DNA from: Vibrio neptunius
GTDB lineage: Bacteria > Pseudomonadota > Gammaproteobacteria > Enterobacterales > Vibrionaceae
Length of the DNA stretch: 64,000 nt
Assembly: GCA_019339365.1 (NCBI GenBank)
Contig: CP079859.1
Span: 1 to 64,000 of the forward strand
Direction of reading: 5' to 3'
The position numbers and the translations under genes were made by a program. Under the pieces are notes generated by a model. The model had not been told where the DNA came from and searched no databases. It saw nothing but the letters and a program-made list of their open reading frames with translations. Below are positions 53,047 through 63,409 of the stretch, piece by piece (within the stretch, counting starts at the first letter, position 1; each line of letters begins with the position of its first letter).

Positions 53047-54770
53047 CTATAGATAGATGGCTTCAACAGACCCAGACGCATCACCTTCGCCGAGGTTCAT
53101 CACTTCATCTAGGCTCACTACTCCCTGCAATGCAAGCTCCATTGCCGACGCAAGCAAAGGTTTATAACTGTCAGACTGGCGGGCAACGGCTGAAAAACCC
53201 ACTGCGTCATTGGCCCTAAGCTTATCCATCATATCCTGTTCGAGTTCGAGCATCTCAAAAACACCAATCCGGCCTTGGTAACCGGTGAGATTACAGTTTT
53301 GGCATCCACGCCCTTTAACAAAAGCAGCGTGTTCTTGATTAGGAAACGCTGCGCTAACCACTGTTTACGAGCATCTTCAACAACATCTTCAGTTTTACAA
53401 TCTGGGCAAACTTTACGCACTAAACGCTGAGCTACTACCGCACGAACGGCGCTTGCCACTAAGTAACCAGGAGCGCCCATATCCATCATTCTTAGCGCGC
53501 TATCCACTGCATCATTAGTATGTAAAGTACTTAACACCAAGTGCCCCGTTAACGCAGCACGCAAACCAATCTCCACTGTTTCTTGATCACGCATCTCACC
53601 AACAAGAATGATATCAGGATCTTGACGGAGAAAGGTTCGTAGAATCGTTGAGAAATCGAGATCGATTTTAGAATTTACCTGAACTTGGTTCACGCGCGGT
53701 AGACGATATTCGACAGGGTCTTCTGCGGTAATGATCTTCTTGCCGGGTTCGTTGAGTTCACTTAACGCCCCATATAACGTGGTGGTTTTACCAGAACCTG
53801 TTGGTCCAGTAACTAATATCATACCATGTGGTCGACGAAGTTGACGCCGCAGACGTACTAGTAAATGGTCTGGTATCCCTGAGTATTCGAGCTTTCTCAC
53901 TCCTGTCGATTGATTGAGAAGACGCATTACCACAGATTCACCATGCTGAACTGGCATCGTCGACATACGTATATCAACCGACTGACCTTTGGCCCTAATG
54001 TTAAAACGGCCATCTTGCGGTAAACGCTTTTCAGATATATCCAGATTCGCCATCAACTTCAGACGCAGCACCAAAGCGGGAGCAACATTAACCTCGTTGA
54101 GCAAGGTCTCATGCAGCACACCATCAATACGCTGGCGCAAACGCAATACATTCGCGTCCGGCTCAATATGAATATCTGAAGCGCCAACCTGAATGGCATC
54201 TTCAAACAAGGAATTGATCAGTTTCACAACCGTGACTTCGTCACTGTCTTCATCCTCAATGCTGAAATCAAACGTTTCATTCACTTGATGCTCAGCTTGA
54301 AGTTGCTCAGCAAAAGAAGCAATTTCTTTGGTACGTCGATAGTAACGGTCAAATCCATCAACCAGTTGTTTTTCAGCAGCAATGACAAATTCAATACTGT
54401 AATTAGGGAGTTGCCCAAGCAAAGCTTCCTGAGCAAAGAGATCCGCCGGGTCACTCATCGCAACTCGAAGCGTATTTCCCTGACGACCAATAACCAACGT
54501 TCTCAAACGGCGGGCATGCACCTCTGGGAGGAGCTGCACCGCATCGGCGTCTATATTCGCTCGACTAAGATCAATAAGGGGGACATCGAGCTGTTGGGAT
54601 AAAAAGGTCAACATTTGATGCTCAGTTAAGAAACCGAGTTCAATCAGAGTCGCCCCTAGTTTTCGGCCAGTGCTTTTCTGAGAGGCGAGTGCCTCCTCTA
54701 CCTGAGAATCAGTAATGATGCCTTCTTCAACCAGTAGGTCTCCAAGACGTTTCCTAAGCTTAATTTGCAT
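53047..54770 (-). CDS. mshE: MSHA extension ATPase MshE, c-di-GMP responsive (one frameshift)
   Basis: MshE is the hexameric PilB-type ATPase that powers pilus extension and is activated by c-di-GMP in V. cholerae. The N-terminal MshEN domain shows both binding repeats, RLGDLLVEEGIITDSQVEEA (from residue ~6) and KLGATLIELGFLTEHQMLTF (from residue ~37). The ATPase core has Walker A VTGPTGSGKTTTLYG, the Asp box and Walker B DPDIILVGEMRDQETVEIG. HLVLSTLHTNDAVDS follows, and the zinc tetracysteine is CPDC...CQNC. An indel near 53345 breaks it just before FPNQEHAAFVKGRGCQNCNL. Restored length about 574 residues. Overlaps mshN by 11 bases. Confidence 0.95.
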
Positions 54771-55797
54771 CCGGTTGCCCCTCTAAACGACCAATAAGCG
54801 ACAAACGATCACGGATAAACTGTTTTGACTGGTTCGATAACCCGAGTTTCGTCAAAGCTTGCTGATATGCTTCTTCGGCTTTAAGTAAGTTCAATGCCCT
54901 CTCTTGCTGGATCCCCAAACCTAGCCACCATCGACCACTATCAGGATCCATTGACACTAGGCTCTGATAACTACTCAGAGCAATGTCATCTTGTTTAGAT
55001 TTTTGAGCCAGTGCTGCTCGCAGGGATAAATACTCTACCGACGCCTTCTGCGGCAAGTGCACCAAAGCCGTTAACGCCGCCTCGTTTTGCTGCTCTTTCA
55101 TTAATAACTTAGCCAAAGATATCCTTAGTGTACTGTCTTCTCTATCGAGCTGAATACCTTTGCTTAAGATATCGACCGCTTTTCTAGATTCTCCTTTGCC
55201 GTAGTAAAGCGCTGAAAGCTTTTGTCGGACCTTAACACTGGCTGGCGCGTAACGTAGTGCCTCCTGATAATGGCTCAATGCTTCATTGAGATTATTATTG
55301 TCGAGTGCTTTTTTAGCTCGAATCTCTGCTTTTTCTGCAAGTTGAGCCGAAGAAAGCTCCACTTGACGGACCACAACCTCTCCTTTTGCAACTTTAGTCG
55401 GAGGCGTTGCAGTCGTGGCGACTTTTAGTATCGGCGGTTGTGGCAAACGGCTCGAGTTTTCATTGATCAAATTTGATGGCGGTGGATTGTTTTTTTTGTC
55501 AGACTTGCGCTGAGGCAGATAAATAGCGTCACTGCTAACTGATGATTTCGATGTCGGAGATACAACAACCTCAACCGTTTTATCTACACTGACGCCCGTC
55601 AGAGGCTGAGACTCGACAACAGGGGCCTGAGTAGACAGCGCCCATCCACCCACTGCCAAGCTTAAGCCAAAGCTGCCAACGACCCAAGGCAGAACCTTAA
55701 GCTGCTTAACAGGTTTCACCTTCGCCTTGACGACCTGCTCTGGCTGATTGGAATGACTGTTGGCTAGTTCAGAAAGCGCATTATTGATGGCACTCAT
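54760..55797 (-). CDS. mshN: MSHA biogenesis TPR protein MshN
   Basis: This is a bitopic inner-membrane protein of about 345 residues. A short cytoplasmic part (MSAINNALSELANSHSNQPE) is followed by a membrane helix LPWVVGSFGLSLAVGGWALS, a Pro/Ser/Lys-rich linker and several tetratricopeptide repeats from residue ~165 (EALSHYQEALRYAPASVKVR, KAVDILSKGIQLDREDSTLR). The ATG at 55797 overlaps the mshM stop as ATGA. TPR proteins of this type stabilise the secretin complex; the exact role is not established. Confidence 0.9.
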   Translation of the reverse strand: MSAINNALSELANSHSNQPEQVVKAKVKPVKQLKVLPWVVGSFGLSLAVGGWALSTQAPVVESQPLTGVSVDKTVEVVVSPTSKSSVSSDAIYLPQRKSDKKNNPPPSNLINENSSRLPQPPILKVATTATPPTKVAKGEVVVRQVELSSAQLAEKAEIRAKKALDNNNLNEALSHYQEALRYAPASVKVRQKLSALYYGKGESRKAVDILSKGIQLDREDSTLRISLAKLLMKEQQNEAALTALVHLPQKASVEYLSLRAALAQKSKQDDIALSSYQSLVSMDPDSGRWWLGLGIQQERALNLLKAEEAYQQALTKLGLSNQSKQFIRDRLSLIGRLEGQPDAN

Positions 55798-56639
55798 GGT
55801 AAACTCCAGCCCCAAATTAGCGGGCTTTTAAATTTTGGTTTACAGCTGTCATACGTATCATGGATAGCGTTAAACAACTGTCGGTTACTGACGTTAGATT
55901 CACTCTGGCTACACGCTAGCACCAAACACTTATGACAGATTTGATTGATCAGTCTTGGAATGCCCCGACTGGCTTTCCAGATCGCTTTTTTCTGACTGAG
56001 TGTAAATAGTTCCAGCTCCCCACCAGACTTTTCGATCCGATTATCTATGTAAGCGACCACCTCAGAAACAGACAGTGTTCTTAATTTCGCACTGAAAGTG
56101 ATACGTTGTCGTAACTGACGCAAGTGATGCTGTTCAAGCCGTTCATCCAACTCAGGTTGGCCTATTAGTACAATTTGTATCAGTTTGTGGTACTCCGTCT
56201 CCAAATTGCCAAACAAACGTAACACTTCCAGCGCTTCATCACTTAAGGCCTGAGCTTCATCAACAAACAACACCACTTGAGCGCCACTTCTTGCTAACTC
56301 TATAAGTTTAGCTTGTATATCATCGACGAGAGTCGTGGCATCGGTAACACGCACCTCAAGCTCTGTTGCAATCGCTCTCCTCAGCTCCTCACCACTTAGC
56401 GCTGGGTTAGGCAGATAAACCAGTTGTACTGTCTGACTTAGCTGATTGACGAGGATTCGGCAAACCATGGTTTTTCCGGTACCGACTTCTCCGGTTACCT
56501 TAATTAACCCTTCTCCCATTTCTATCGCGGATTGAACCGTTTGAATTGCCTCATAATGAGGCTCCAACCCTAGGAACAATTCGGTGTTCGGGGTCAAATG
56601 AAACGGAAACTGAGTTAAACCAAAATGCTCCAAATACAT
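55794..56639 (-). CDS. mshM: MSHA AAA+ ATPase MshM (ExeA/GspA-like)
   Basis: A 281-residue AAA+ protein starts MYLEHFGLTQFPFHLTPNTE, the family N-terminus. Walker A is KVTGEVGTGKTMVCRILVN and Walker B VVLFVDEAQALSDEALEVLR. Sensor-like VLIGQPELDERL and arginine-finger QRITFSAKL follow. Relatives (ExeA) with a partner protein insert the secretin through peptidoglycan, but MshM lacks an obvious C-terminal membrane segment and peptidoglycan-binding domain. MshN may take this partner role (inference). Confidence 0.92.
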   Translation of the reverse strand: MYLEHFGLTQFPFHLTPNTELFLGLEPHYEAIQTVQSAIEMGEGLIKVTGEVGTGKTMVCRILVNQLSQTVQLVYLPNPALSGEELRRAIATELEVRVTDATTLVDDIQAKLIELARSGAQVVLFVDEAQALSDEALEVLRLFGNLETEYHKLIQIVLIGQPELDERLEQHHLRQLRQRITFSAKLRTLSVSEVVAYIDNRIEKSGGELELFTLSQKKAIWKASRGIPRLINQICHKCLVLACSQSESNVSNRQLFNAIHDTYDSCKPKFKSPLIWGWSLP

Positions 56640-56645
56640 AGTCGT

Positions 56646-58280
56646 TTACTGCTCATCAGGAAACCATTCCTGAAGTAAATCCCTCGACCGTTCAATTTCT
56701 TTCTGCCACGTATTTACGCCCACAACTGTTGGTTTGAGCAAGATCACTAACTCGGTCTTCTCCGTATACTTTGTGGTATTTCGGAACAGGTGCCCTAACG
56801 CTGGGACATCGCCTAAGAATGGGACTTTAGAGGTTCGATCGAGAGTGTTTGACTTCATAAGCCCTCCAATCACCACGACATCGCCATCTTGAGCACGAAT
56901 CACCGAGTCTGATTCACGAATAGAGCTGGTAGCGAGAGGTAAAGAGACTGTACCTGAGGAGCCAGTGTCGATATTTTTTGTTTCTTCCGTCACCTCAATC
57001 ACGGCAGGATGGACATGTAAAAGTACACTGCCATCATTGTCTATTTGTGGAGTCACATCGAGGGAAATACCTGAAAAGAATGGGGTCAGTTCAATATCCG
57101 TGCTGGTTGTCGATGTTGTACTACTTGAATCAATATTGGTCGAAAAATCCGTGACAAAATAGCTGTCCGTACCGACTTTTATTACCGCCTTTTGATTGTT
57201 GGATGCCGTAACGCGAGGGCTAGAAAGAACATTCAGATCACCTTGCGTTGCCATAAAACTGATGACCGCATCAAAACTACCACTAGAAATGACTAAGTTA
57301 GCCTGCCCACCCAACAAAGCACCTACCGTATCCAAACCGGGTAATGTGGCTGGCGTACCAGTGGTCACTGGAGTTCCTTGGCCTATGGTGTAATTGGTCC
57401 CATTCGAAGTGAACGCCTTCGACCAATCAATACCTTGCTGGTAACCATCACTCAAAGTGACCTCAAGAATTTTGGCTTCAAGAATCACCTGTCGGTGTAA
57501 GCGCTTTTGAGATTCACCAATAAAGTTTCTCACTTCTCTAATTTCATCCGGAAACGCTCGAATCGTAATGACACCAGCTTGAGGCGTTATGACGACACTT
57601 TGCCCCTGACCCGAACCCACTAACTGGCTTACGGCCTGCTCAAGTTGCGGCCAGAAGTCACTCTCGCTGGTGGTTTCAATTTCAGTACCACCTTTGGACG
57701 AGCTGGTATTGGAACTCCCCGTACTTGACGTATCTGAACTGGAAGAAGACGAACTTGAAGAACTGTTGGTTACAGTACCCGTAGTGATAGAAGTCAGTGA
57801 GCGGCCATTCCGCTTGAATTGCAGATAATCAACCGGAATCGTCACGGTTCTTAAACCTGCTGGGTAGATCTGTATTACCTTTCCCACTTTTTCAATTTGA
57901 TAGCCATAAAGATCCTGAACAACAGACAACACCTCGTCTAAAGTAACGTCCGTCAAGTTAACCGTAATAGTGCCCGACACATCAGGGTGTAAAGCAACAC
58001 TGAATTCCGTTCCCTTTACTAAACTGGCAAAAAAAGCGTTGGCATCAACATCATTTGCTTGAATTCGAAAGCGTTTCACCGTCTCTGACGCCATCAAGCC
58101 TGAACCATCCAGCTCAGGCATCAGATCAGCTTCTACAGAGGGTGGCAAGTCATCTAAGCCATGACTGCCTGATTGGCTCAACGCTTCATTGAGAGCGTCT
58201 TTTGCCTCCACAGGTGGACGGTGCCCCATAGAGCAGCCAATTAATGACGCAACTGTAAAGACTACAACAAGTTTACGCAT
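56646..58280 (-). CDS. mshL: MSHA outer-membrane secretin MshL
   Basis: MshL forms the outer-membrane gate for the pilus. A lipoprotein signal VVVFTVASLIGCSMGHRPPV gives a lipidated Cys at residue 16. Next is an STN-type domain (FRIQANDVDANAFFASLVKG; TVNLTDVTLDEVLSVVQDLY). A poly-serine linker of about 25 residues with a run of ten Ser lies near residue 175. The secretin core has VILEAKILEVTLSDGYQQGI and ends VPFLGDVPALGHLFRNTTKY followed by ELVILLKPTVV. Length 544 residues, intact. It lies between mshK and mshM with short gaps. Confidence 0.95.
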   Translation of the reverse strand: MRKLVVVFTVASLIGCSMGHRPPVEAKDALNEALSQSGSHGLDDLPPSVEADLMPELDGSGLMASETVKRFRIQANDVDANAFFASLVKGTEFSVALHPDVSGTITVNLTDVTLDEVLSVVQDLYGYQIEKVGKVIQIYPAGLRTVTIPVDYLQFKRNGRSLTSITTGTVTNSSSSSSSSSSDTSSTGSSNTSSSKGGTEIETTSESDFWPQLEQAVSQLVGSGQGQSVVITPQAGVITIRAFPDEIREVRNFIGESQKRLHRQVILEAKILEVTLSDGYQQGIDWSKAFTSNGTNYTIGQGTPVTTGTPATLPGLDTVGALLGGQANLVISSGSFDAVISFMATQGDLNVLSSPRVTASNNQKAVIKVGTDSYFVTDFSTNIDSSSTTSTTSTDIELTPFFSGISLDVTPQIDNDGSVLLHVHPAVIEVTEETKNIDTGSSGTVSLPLATSSIRESDSVIRAQDGDVVVIGGLMKSNTLDRTSKVPFLGDVPALGHLFRNTTKYTEKTELVILLKPTVVGVNTWQKEIERSRDLLQEWFPDEQ

Positions 58281-58295
58281 ACGCTTCCAATAACC

Positions 58296-58619
58296 TTACT
58301 GTTTTATATCCAGAGTAAATAGCTCTAACTTCCATTGTTGACCCGCTTTCAATAGCGTAACAAGTTCTGGTTCAATATGACTCACCGTATATCCGTTGAC
58401 CGTATCCCCTACTAATGCCACTTGATTACTGAGCACCGCCTTACATTGTCTAGCCTCTGAGCAAATAATACTTTCCAACATAGGGATGGGCTGTTCAGTA
58501 ATCTTAGCAGCCGGTTTCGCCTCTTGAGGCTTCTGCCAACCCAAAGGCGCCGTTGGGTCCTTTGAGGCGCAGATCACCGACGAATAGCCAATCAAAACGA
58601 CAAAAATGAATTTAACCAC
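58296..58619 (-). CDS. mshK: MSHA biogenesis protein MshK (PilP-like)
   Basis: A small periplasmic alignment protein. The likely start is a GTG at 58619 (VVKFIFVVLIGYSSVICASK), whose first eight bases overlap mshJ. A longer frame begins inside mshJ at 58658 but lacks a signal sequence at its start. After the signal peptide comes DPTAPLGWQKPQ, the family's Pro-rich segment. The PilP-like core has SIICSEARQCKAVLSNQVAL, VGDTVNGYTVSHIEPELVTL and WKLELFTLDIKQ. Length about 107 residues. Confidence 0.88.
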   Translation of the reverse strand: MVKFIFVVLIGYSSVICASKDPTAPLGWQKPQEAKPAAKITEQPIPMLESIICSEARQCKAVLSNQVALVGDTVNGYTVSHIEPELVTLLKAGQQWKLELFTLDIKQ

Positions 58620-59262
58620 CGATGAACTCCTGTCTTGTGCCAAGCGTGTACACCTCAAGTATTAAACGTGCGGTTGGGTATTCCTCAACAGTGTAATTGA
58701 AACTGCGCCAATAATACTTCACTGGAAGAGATTCTAGAGTGTTGAGATAGCTAAGAATGGAGAAATAACTGCCCGTTAGTTCGATCTTAACCGGATGTAG
58801 GTAATACCCTGTCTGAGTCTGATTATCAGCGCCACCAGCTATTGGCTCTGCTGCCATTGACTCGAGAGACACCAGTTTCAATCCTTTTGTGCCAGCCAAA
58901 ACACCCTCCAGTAAGCGTGCCATTTGGCTGGGGGAAATCAGGGTTTCTATTATTTCAGCCAACTGTTCTGACAACTGCTGACTTTCCATCAGAAGTTGCT
59001 TGTATTGCACATCTATCTTCTGATCAGGATCTTTGTTAAGTGTAGCGGTTGCCAACAGAATATCCGCTTCGAGACGTTGTACGCTCAACTTAGATGAGCT
59101 AACTTGCCCTGATAAGGATTGATTCGTTTTCAGTACAGGTTCAATCATCCAAACAAGCAAGGATAAACCAATAATAACTAGGCCACAGATAGTCAGAAGC
59201 CACTTTTCACGTTGGCTTAGTACGCTGAATTTGTCACTCAATTGGTGCCACAATTGCTGCAT
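58612..59262 (-). CDS. mshJ: MSHA biogenesis protein MshJ (PilO-like)
   Basis: A bitopic protein of 216 residues. It has a short cytoplasmic start (MQQLWHQLSDKFSVLSQREK), one membrane helix (LLTICGLVIIGLSLLVWMIE), a coiled coil (VQRLEADILLATATLNKDPD and onward) and a PilO-like ferredoxin domain near residues 135-210 (YLHPVKIELTGSYFSILSYL, NTLESLPVKYYWRSF). With MshI and MshK it should form the inner alignment complex. Its ATG overlaps the mshI stop by one base. Confidence 0.9.
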   Translation of the reverse strand: MQQLWHQLSDKFSVLSQREKWLLTICGLVIIGLSLLVWMIEPVLKTNQSLSGQVSSSKLSVQRLEADILLATATLNKDPDQKIDVQYKQLLMESQQLSEQLAEIIETLISPSQMARLLEGVLAGTKGLKLVSLESMAAEPIAGGADNQTQTGYYLHPVKIELTGSYFSILSYLNTLESLPVKYYWRSFNYTVEEYPTARLILEVYTLGTRQEFIGG

Positions 59263-60701
59263 TATTTAGGCTCCTGTTTCGTGATAAGTTCAAACGTCAC
59301 AATGTCATCATCGTTGCGACCAATTTTGAGCTTTTCAAATGTTCGTCCCACAAGATCCACTTCAGATTTAAATTGATTTACCCAATTAGGAATAGCCCTA
59401 GCTTCGCGCGCAAGCCCTTGTAAATCCATAGTATCAGCATCGATAAAGATATGATTTAACGAGATATCCTGTCGACCTAACTCTGCTAGCGCACGCATCA
59501 CACCTGAGTATCCAATTTGCTGAGATTGGTCAAACCCCTTGACGGCTTTAAATGAAGCCTGTTTCGCCTGAATATCAAGCTTTAATCGCGCAACAGCAGC
59601 AACTTTAGCTGCTGATGGTTTATGTTTTGCGATGCGCTGATTCAGTTCGGCAATCTGCTGCTCAAGCCCGACTTGCTGAGCTCTGTAATTTTCTAGGTCT
59701 CGCTCAAGCTGAACTTGTTGAAAATGAAGATAAGCGAAAATACTGACTAAAACTGTCGCAACGGCAGACCAACCGACAACCACTTTAAACAGGTTAAATA
59801 TTTCTTTTTTTGGCTTCAGGGAATCTGGGAACAAATTGACCGCGCTGTCACTGAGCTGATCAACATATTCAATCAGAGTATCCCCAGATTCACGATCACC
59901 CTCAGTCAACGCTGCAACGTTGACATTCAGACGTTCACTTAGTGCTTCGACCAGTTGTTGTTGATCTTCCTCATCACAACATATTTTCATCTTATGAAGA
60001 GAAGCGCCGCGCAACTGTGAGGAGAGGTAGTCAATCGAACGTTGTAGTTCTAAGGCAATACCATCGAGCTGAAGTGCACTAGTAGCAACACCTGTTAGTG
60101 GAGAAGCCACTCCCCTAATCGTTCTCTGGAAAGCACAGTGGTGATCGACGAAAGCTCTAACCCGAAAGCTACTTTGCTTACTGCGTTGTAAGAGCAAAAA
60201 GCTGGATAGTTCACCCGCAGATACTCCCCATATCTCGTCCTCGACCAAGACTCGGTTTAGCATGATATGATGAGCTGACAAACTTTGTTGTAAGCCAACA
60301 ATCAAACTCTTAGGTACAACATACACTTGTAGCTTGTTACCGACCGGAAGATGAGCAGCATCAGCAACTATCTCAGTCACTTTTTCACTGATGAGATCTT
60401 TGAGCAGAAAAGGTAAAGCACTACTCAATTCAGTTTCAGGAATGTTAGGCTTATCGATTTGGTAGGTTTGATAGATTTTGGAGTTTAGGACAATATCCAG
60501 ATGTAAGTCAGAGAGTTTCGATTGGACCAATGTTTTGAGCAGTGTTTCTTGCCATGCTCCCTCTTCCACCATCACCTTAGAGGGTAATTTGCCTTCAGAC
60601 AATGCTGAAAAATAGAGTTCACCAGGCTGAACAACAACGGTCAGTTTTAAGCCGACTCGCTGTTTGTGATTTAACTTTCCGATCAAAGACTGAATGTTCA
60701 T
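59262..60701 (-). CDS. mshI: MSHA biogenesis protein MshI (PilM/PilN-like)
   Basis: The 479-residue protein has a long cytoplasmic first half without an evident transmembrane helix (MNIQSLIGKLNHKQRVGLKL to about residue 300), in the place of a PilM-like fold. A membrane helix VVVGWSAVATVLVSIFAYLH and a coiled coil follow, then a PilN-like periplasmic end (YSGVMRALAELGRQDISLNH, DTMDLQGLAREARAIPNWV). PilM and PilN functions thus seem to be carried by one chain, as in other GspL-like proteins. The ATG overlaps the mshH stop (ATGA). Intact. Confidence 0.9.
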   Translation of the reverse strand: MNIQSLIGKLNHKQRVGLKLTVVVQPGELYFSALSEGKLPSKVMVEEGAWQETLLKTLVQSKLSDLHLDIVLNSKIYQTYQIDKPNIPETELSSALPFLLKDLISEKVTEIVADAAHLPVGNKLQVYVVPKSLIVGLQQSLSAHHIMLNRVLVEDEIWGVSAGELSSFLLLQRSKQSSFRVRAFVDHHCAFQRTIRGVASPLTGVATSALQLDGIALELQRSIDYLSSQLRGASLHKMKICCDEEDQQQLVEALSERLNVNVAALTEGDRESGDTLIEYVDQLSDSAVNLFPDSLKPKKEIFNLFKVVVGWSAVATVLVSIFAYLHFQQVQLERDLENYRAQQVGLEQQIAELNQRIAKHKPSAAKVAAVARLKLDIQAKQASFKAVKGFDQSQQIGYSGVMRALAELGRQDISLNHIFIDADTMDLQGLAREARAIPNWVNQFKSEVDLVGRTFEKLKIGRNDDDIVTFELITKQEPK

Positions 60702-62712
60702 TTATTGCTAATTTTTCGCCACCGGTTGCGACGACCGACTTGCACTTTACTGGCCATCATAGCTTTCCTTTCAGTTTCAGCTTTAGGCATCAGCTGTTGT
60801 TCAGACTGGAAGTAGCGTCCTTGAACACCTTGTACTCCTAAAGCCAGCATAGTCTTGTACTCTTGTTTATTGTCGACCCCAACGGCAATAACTTGAGTTT
60901 TGAGTCCTTCACATGCGCCTAATAAACTTCGAACAAATAACTGATTTTCGTCTCGCTGATCTATTTGTTTCACTAAACTTCTATGCAGTTTTAAAAAATC
61001 GACTGGAAGATCTTTTAAATAATGAGTGCTCACAATCGATCGACCAGCTTGACCAACGGCAATGCGACAACCCAATCCAGAAATCATTTTTATCACTGGG
61101 CGCATATAGTCCAGATGTTTAACTAATCTTGCTTCTGAAAATTCGAAGATCAACGATTTTCGTTGTTCTGATGTTAATTGTAGTAGTTCATCCCGGAACC
61201 ATTTGAAGTATTCTCGACCCGCAAACGGCACTACATGAATGTTTACAGAGTAACATATTCTTTTCTTTGACACTTTCAGAAATTTTACGATCGCAGCAAA
61301 AACAGCACGATCAAGAACGGTTTCATAACCCACAGATTCTATAGCAGAATTGAATCTAGATGCCTTTATTAAACCTTTATCCGGATCATTAATACGCACA
61401 AAAAGCTCAGAGTGCTCAAACACCCTATCTTTGTTTGAATCTAACAAATAGCAGGGCTGATAAAAAATATAGAGTTTTTCTGGCTTAATTACTAAATCGA
61501 ATAGAGTACGCCAACGCACGTTACCGCGGTCATCATCATGCGTGACCAATTTATTAAATTTATTCCAGGTATTTACGCGCTGTAACTGAGCACTTTTCAG
61601 GGCCGTTTCAACTTCATCTAGAATACGGCCTTGGCTCTCTCCTTCTCTGTACATACTGACACCAATATGCAACCAATTTTCTTTTTCTAGAGGTAAAGGA
61701 GGAGAAAGTTTAGTCAATTGCTTTAAGCTATTTATTGCTATTTGAGCGACTTCTTTGCTGCCTAAATGAGGGGCAAAAATAGCAAAGTCAGACTCATAAT
61801 AACGAGATAGAATGGCGTCTGGATAACGCTGAACAATGTTATTTAAGCTAGTGCCGATATCGATCACAAAGTCATCTGCTACCTGTTTTCCAGACTCTTC
61901 TTGTAATTGTTCCCAATCGTCGATACGCAAAAGCAATACACCACCGTGAGAACCATGTTCAGAAAGTGCTGATTCTAATTTACTGTCGAAAAGTACGCGA
62001 TTAGCAGTGCCAGTGACCTGATCTAAAAAAGTTTGGGTACGAATGAAAGTATCAAAGCGGCTGCGCTCTTGACGAGCATCCTGCAATTCTTCTATTAACC
62101 GATCTAGAGCTTCACTGGCCGTGTAGGGCCACTCTCTTACATCACCTTTGGCATACTCTTCAACACGTCCAGCAAGAATCATTCGCCCTCGTTCCTCCAA
62201 TAACTCAGATCCCGCAAGTTGCTCCTTGAGCCATTTAACACCACGCATTAAGCAGAAAATAATCAAAACCACAGCTAAGGTGATCGACCACAAAGCTTCT
62301 AGGGAATAGCCATAGCCGATGTAGGGAGGAACGGCTTTAAAGTGGAGACGATAACCAATATTGCGCTCTAGCTGGTATTCAGCGTCATAGAGGAGAACTT
62401 TATCAACTTTCGAAGAGGTATCTTTATAACGGTATATAACACCATGGCTAGATAGCAGCTCCATCTCAACAATGTTGGAAGCTTGGAGCATTTTGGGCAT
62501 CCAACGTTGCAACGAGTACGCGGCGTCAGGATCTTCCATTTCCTTATCTAATACTTCGACAATGCCTTGAAGAGAGTGATCTAGGTACTCTTGGCCAAGT
62601 CGTTTAAACGATAAGGTTCCACCTAAAAAAGGATGAACATCGCACTGGTCACTATGACAGTGACAAACGCAACGAGGCGAGTGCTCAGCTTTAAGGTAGG
62701 GGTGTACCTCAT
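60698..62712 (-). CDS. mshH: CsrD-type degenerate GGDEF/EAL protein MshH (one frameshift)
   Basis: The restored start is ATG 62712 (MRYTPTLKLSTRLVAFVTVI), then a membrane helix. A missing base near 62625 gives a false stop; read through, the frame continues FLGGTLSFKRLGQEYLDHSL. A ~120-residue periplasmic sensor and a second helix (LWSITLAVVLIIFCLM) precede a degenerate GGDEF domain (ILSRYYESDFAIFAP instead of GGDEF). A degenerate EAL domain follows (EHSELFVRI instead of EAL; LKLHRSLVKQID). CsrD in E. coli promotes decay of the sRNAs CsrB/C with RNase E rather than making or breaking c-di-GMP. Length about 671 residues. Confidence 0.92.
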
Positions 62713-62814
62713 AGGTAAAGAATTCCTTTTCTCAAAATAAGGTCGTAGCAGCGATAATAATCAATCAGTTCTCATCATTGCCATTAACTGATTGGTCTGT
62801 TTTTCTAACTATAT

Positions 62815-62843
62815 AAAAAAGCCGCGAAATTCGCGGCTTTTTT
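62815..62843 (-). terminator. Terminator after ssb
   Basis: AAAAAAGCCGCG-AAATT-CGCGGCTTTTTT, immediately downstream of the ssb stop on the minus strand. It separates ssb from mshH. Confidence 0.88.
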
Positions 62844-62857
62844 CAGGATTCAATGAG

Positions 62858-63409
62858 TTAGAATGGGATATCGTCATCAAAATCCATTGGCGGCTCATTG
62901 TATTGAGGCTGGCTTTGGTTCTGTGACTGCTGCTGTTGCGGCTGCGAATACTGTTGTTGAGCCGGTTGACTTTGCTGCATTGCAGGCTGTTGAGGCTGAC
63001 CCCATCCGCCTTGCTGTTGAGGCTGTCCCATCGACTGACCGGGTGCTCCACCTTGAGCGCGGCCACCGAGCATTTGCATTACGCCATTGAAGCCTTGAAC
63101 AACCACTTCTGTCGTGTAACGATCTTGACCATTCTGATCTTGCCATTTGCGAGTTTGTAACTGGCCTTCAATGTAAACCTGAGAACCTTTACGCAGGTAT
63201 TCACCAGCAACTTCTGCCAGCTTGCCAAACAGTGACACACGGTGCCATTCAGTTTTCTCACGCTGTTCGCCTGTTGCTTTATCACGCCAGCTTTCAGACG
63301 TCGCAATCGTGATGTTTGCTACAGCGCCACCGCTTGGCATATAACGTACTTCCGGATCTGAACCCAGATTTCCGACTAAAATAACTTTGTTGACTCCACG
63401 GCTCGCCAT
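62858..63409 (-). CDS. ssb: Single-stranded DNA-binding protein SSB
   Basis: SSB coats single-stranded DNA and recruits repair and replication partners, including HolC. The OB fold runs [20 protein letters not shown] to [14 protein letters not shown] Gln/Gly/Pro/Ser-rich linker (residues ~118-170) follows, and the acidic protein-binding tip MDFDDDIPF is perfect. Length 183 residues, close to E. coli (178). It is divergent from qstR, with a 269-base region between them. Confidence 0.97.
   Translation of the reverse strand: MASRGVNKVILVGNLGSDPEVRYMPSGGAVANITIATSESWRDKATGEQREKTEWHRVSLFGKLAEVAGEYLRKGSQVYIEGQLQTRKWQDQNGQDRYTTEVVVQGFNGVMQMLGGRAQGGAPGQSMGQPQQQGGWGQPQQPAMQQSQPAQQQYSQPQQQQSQNQSQPQYNEPPMDFDDDIPF

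Noticed and set aside
62858..63160. Low-complexity Gln-rich repeat treated as a possible mobile or phase-variable element
   Set aside because: It is the ordinary flexible linker of SSB, between an intact OB fold and the intact acidic tip.
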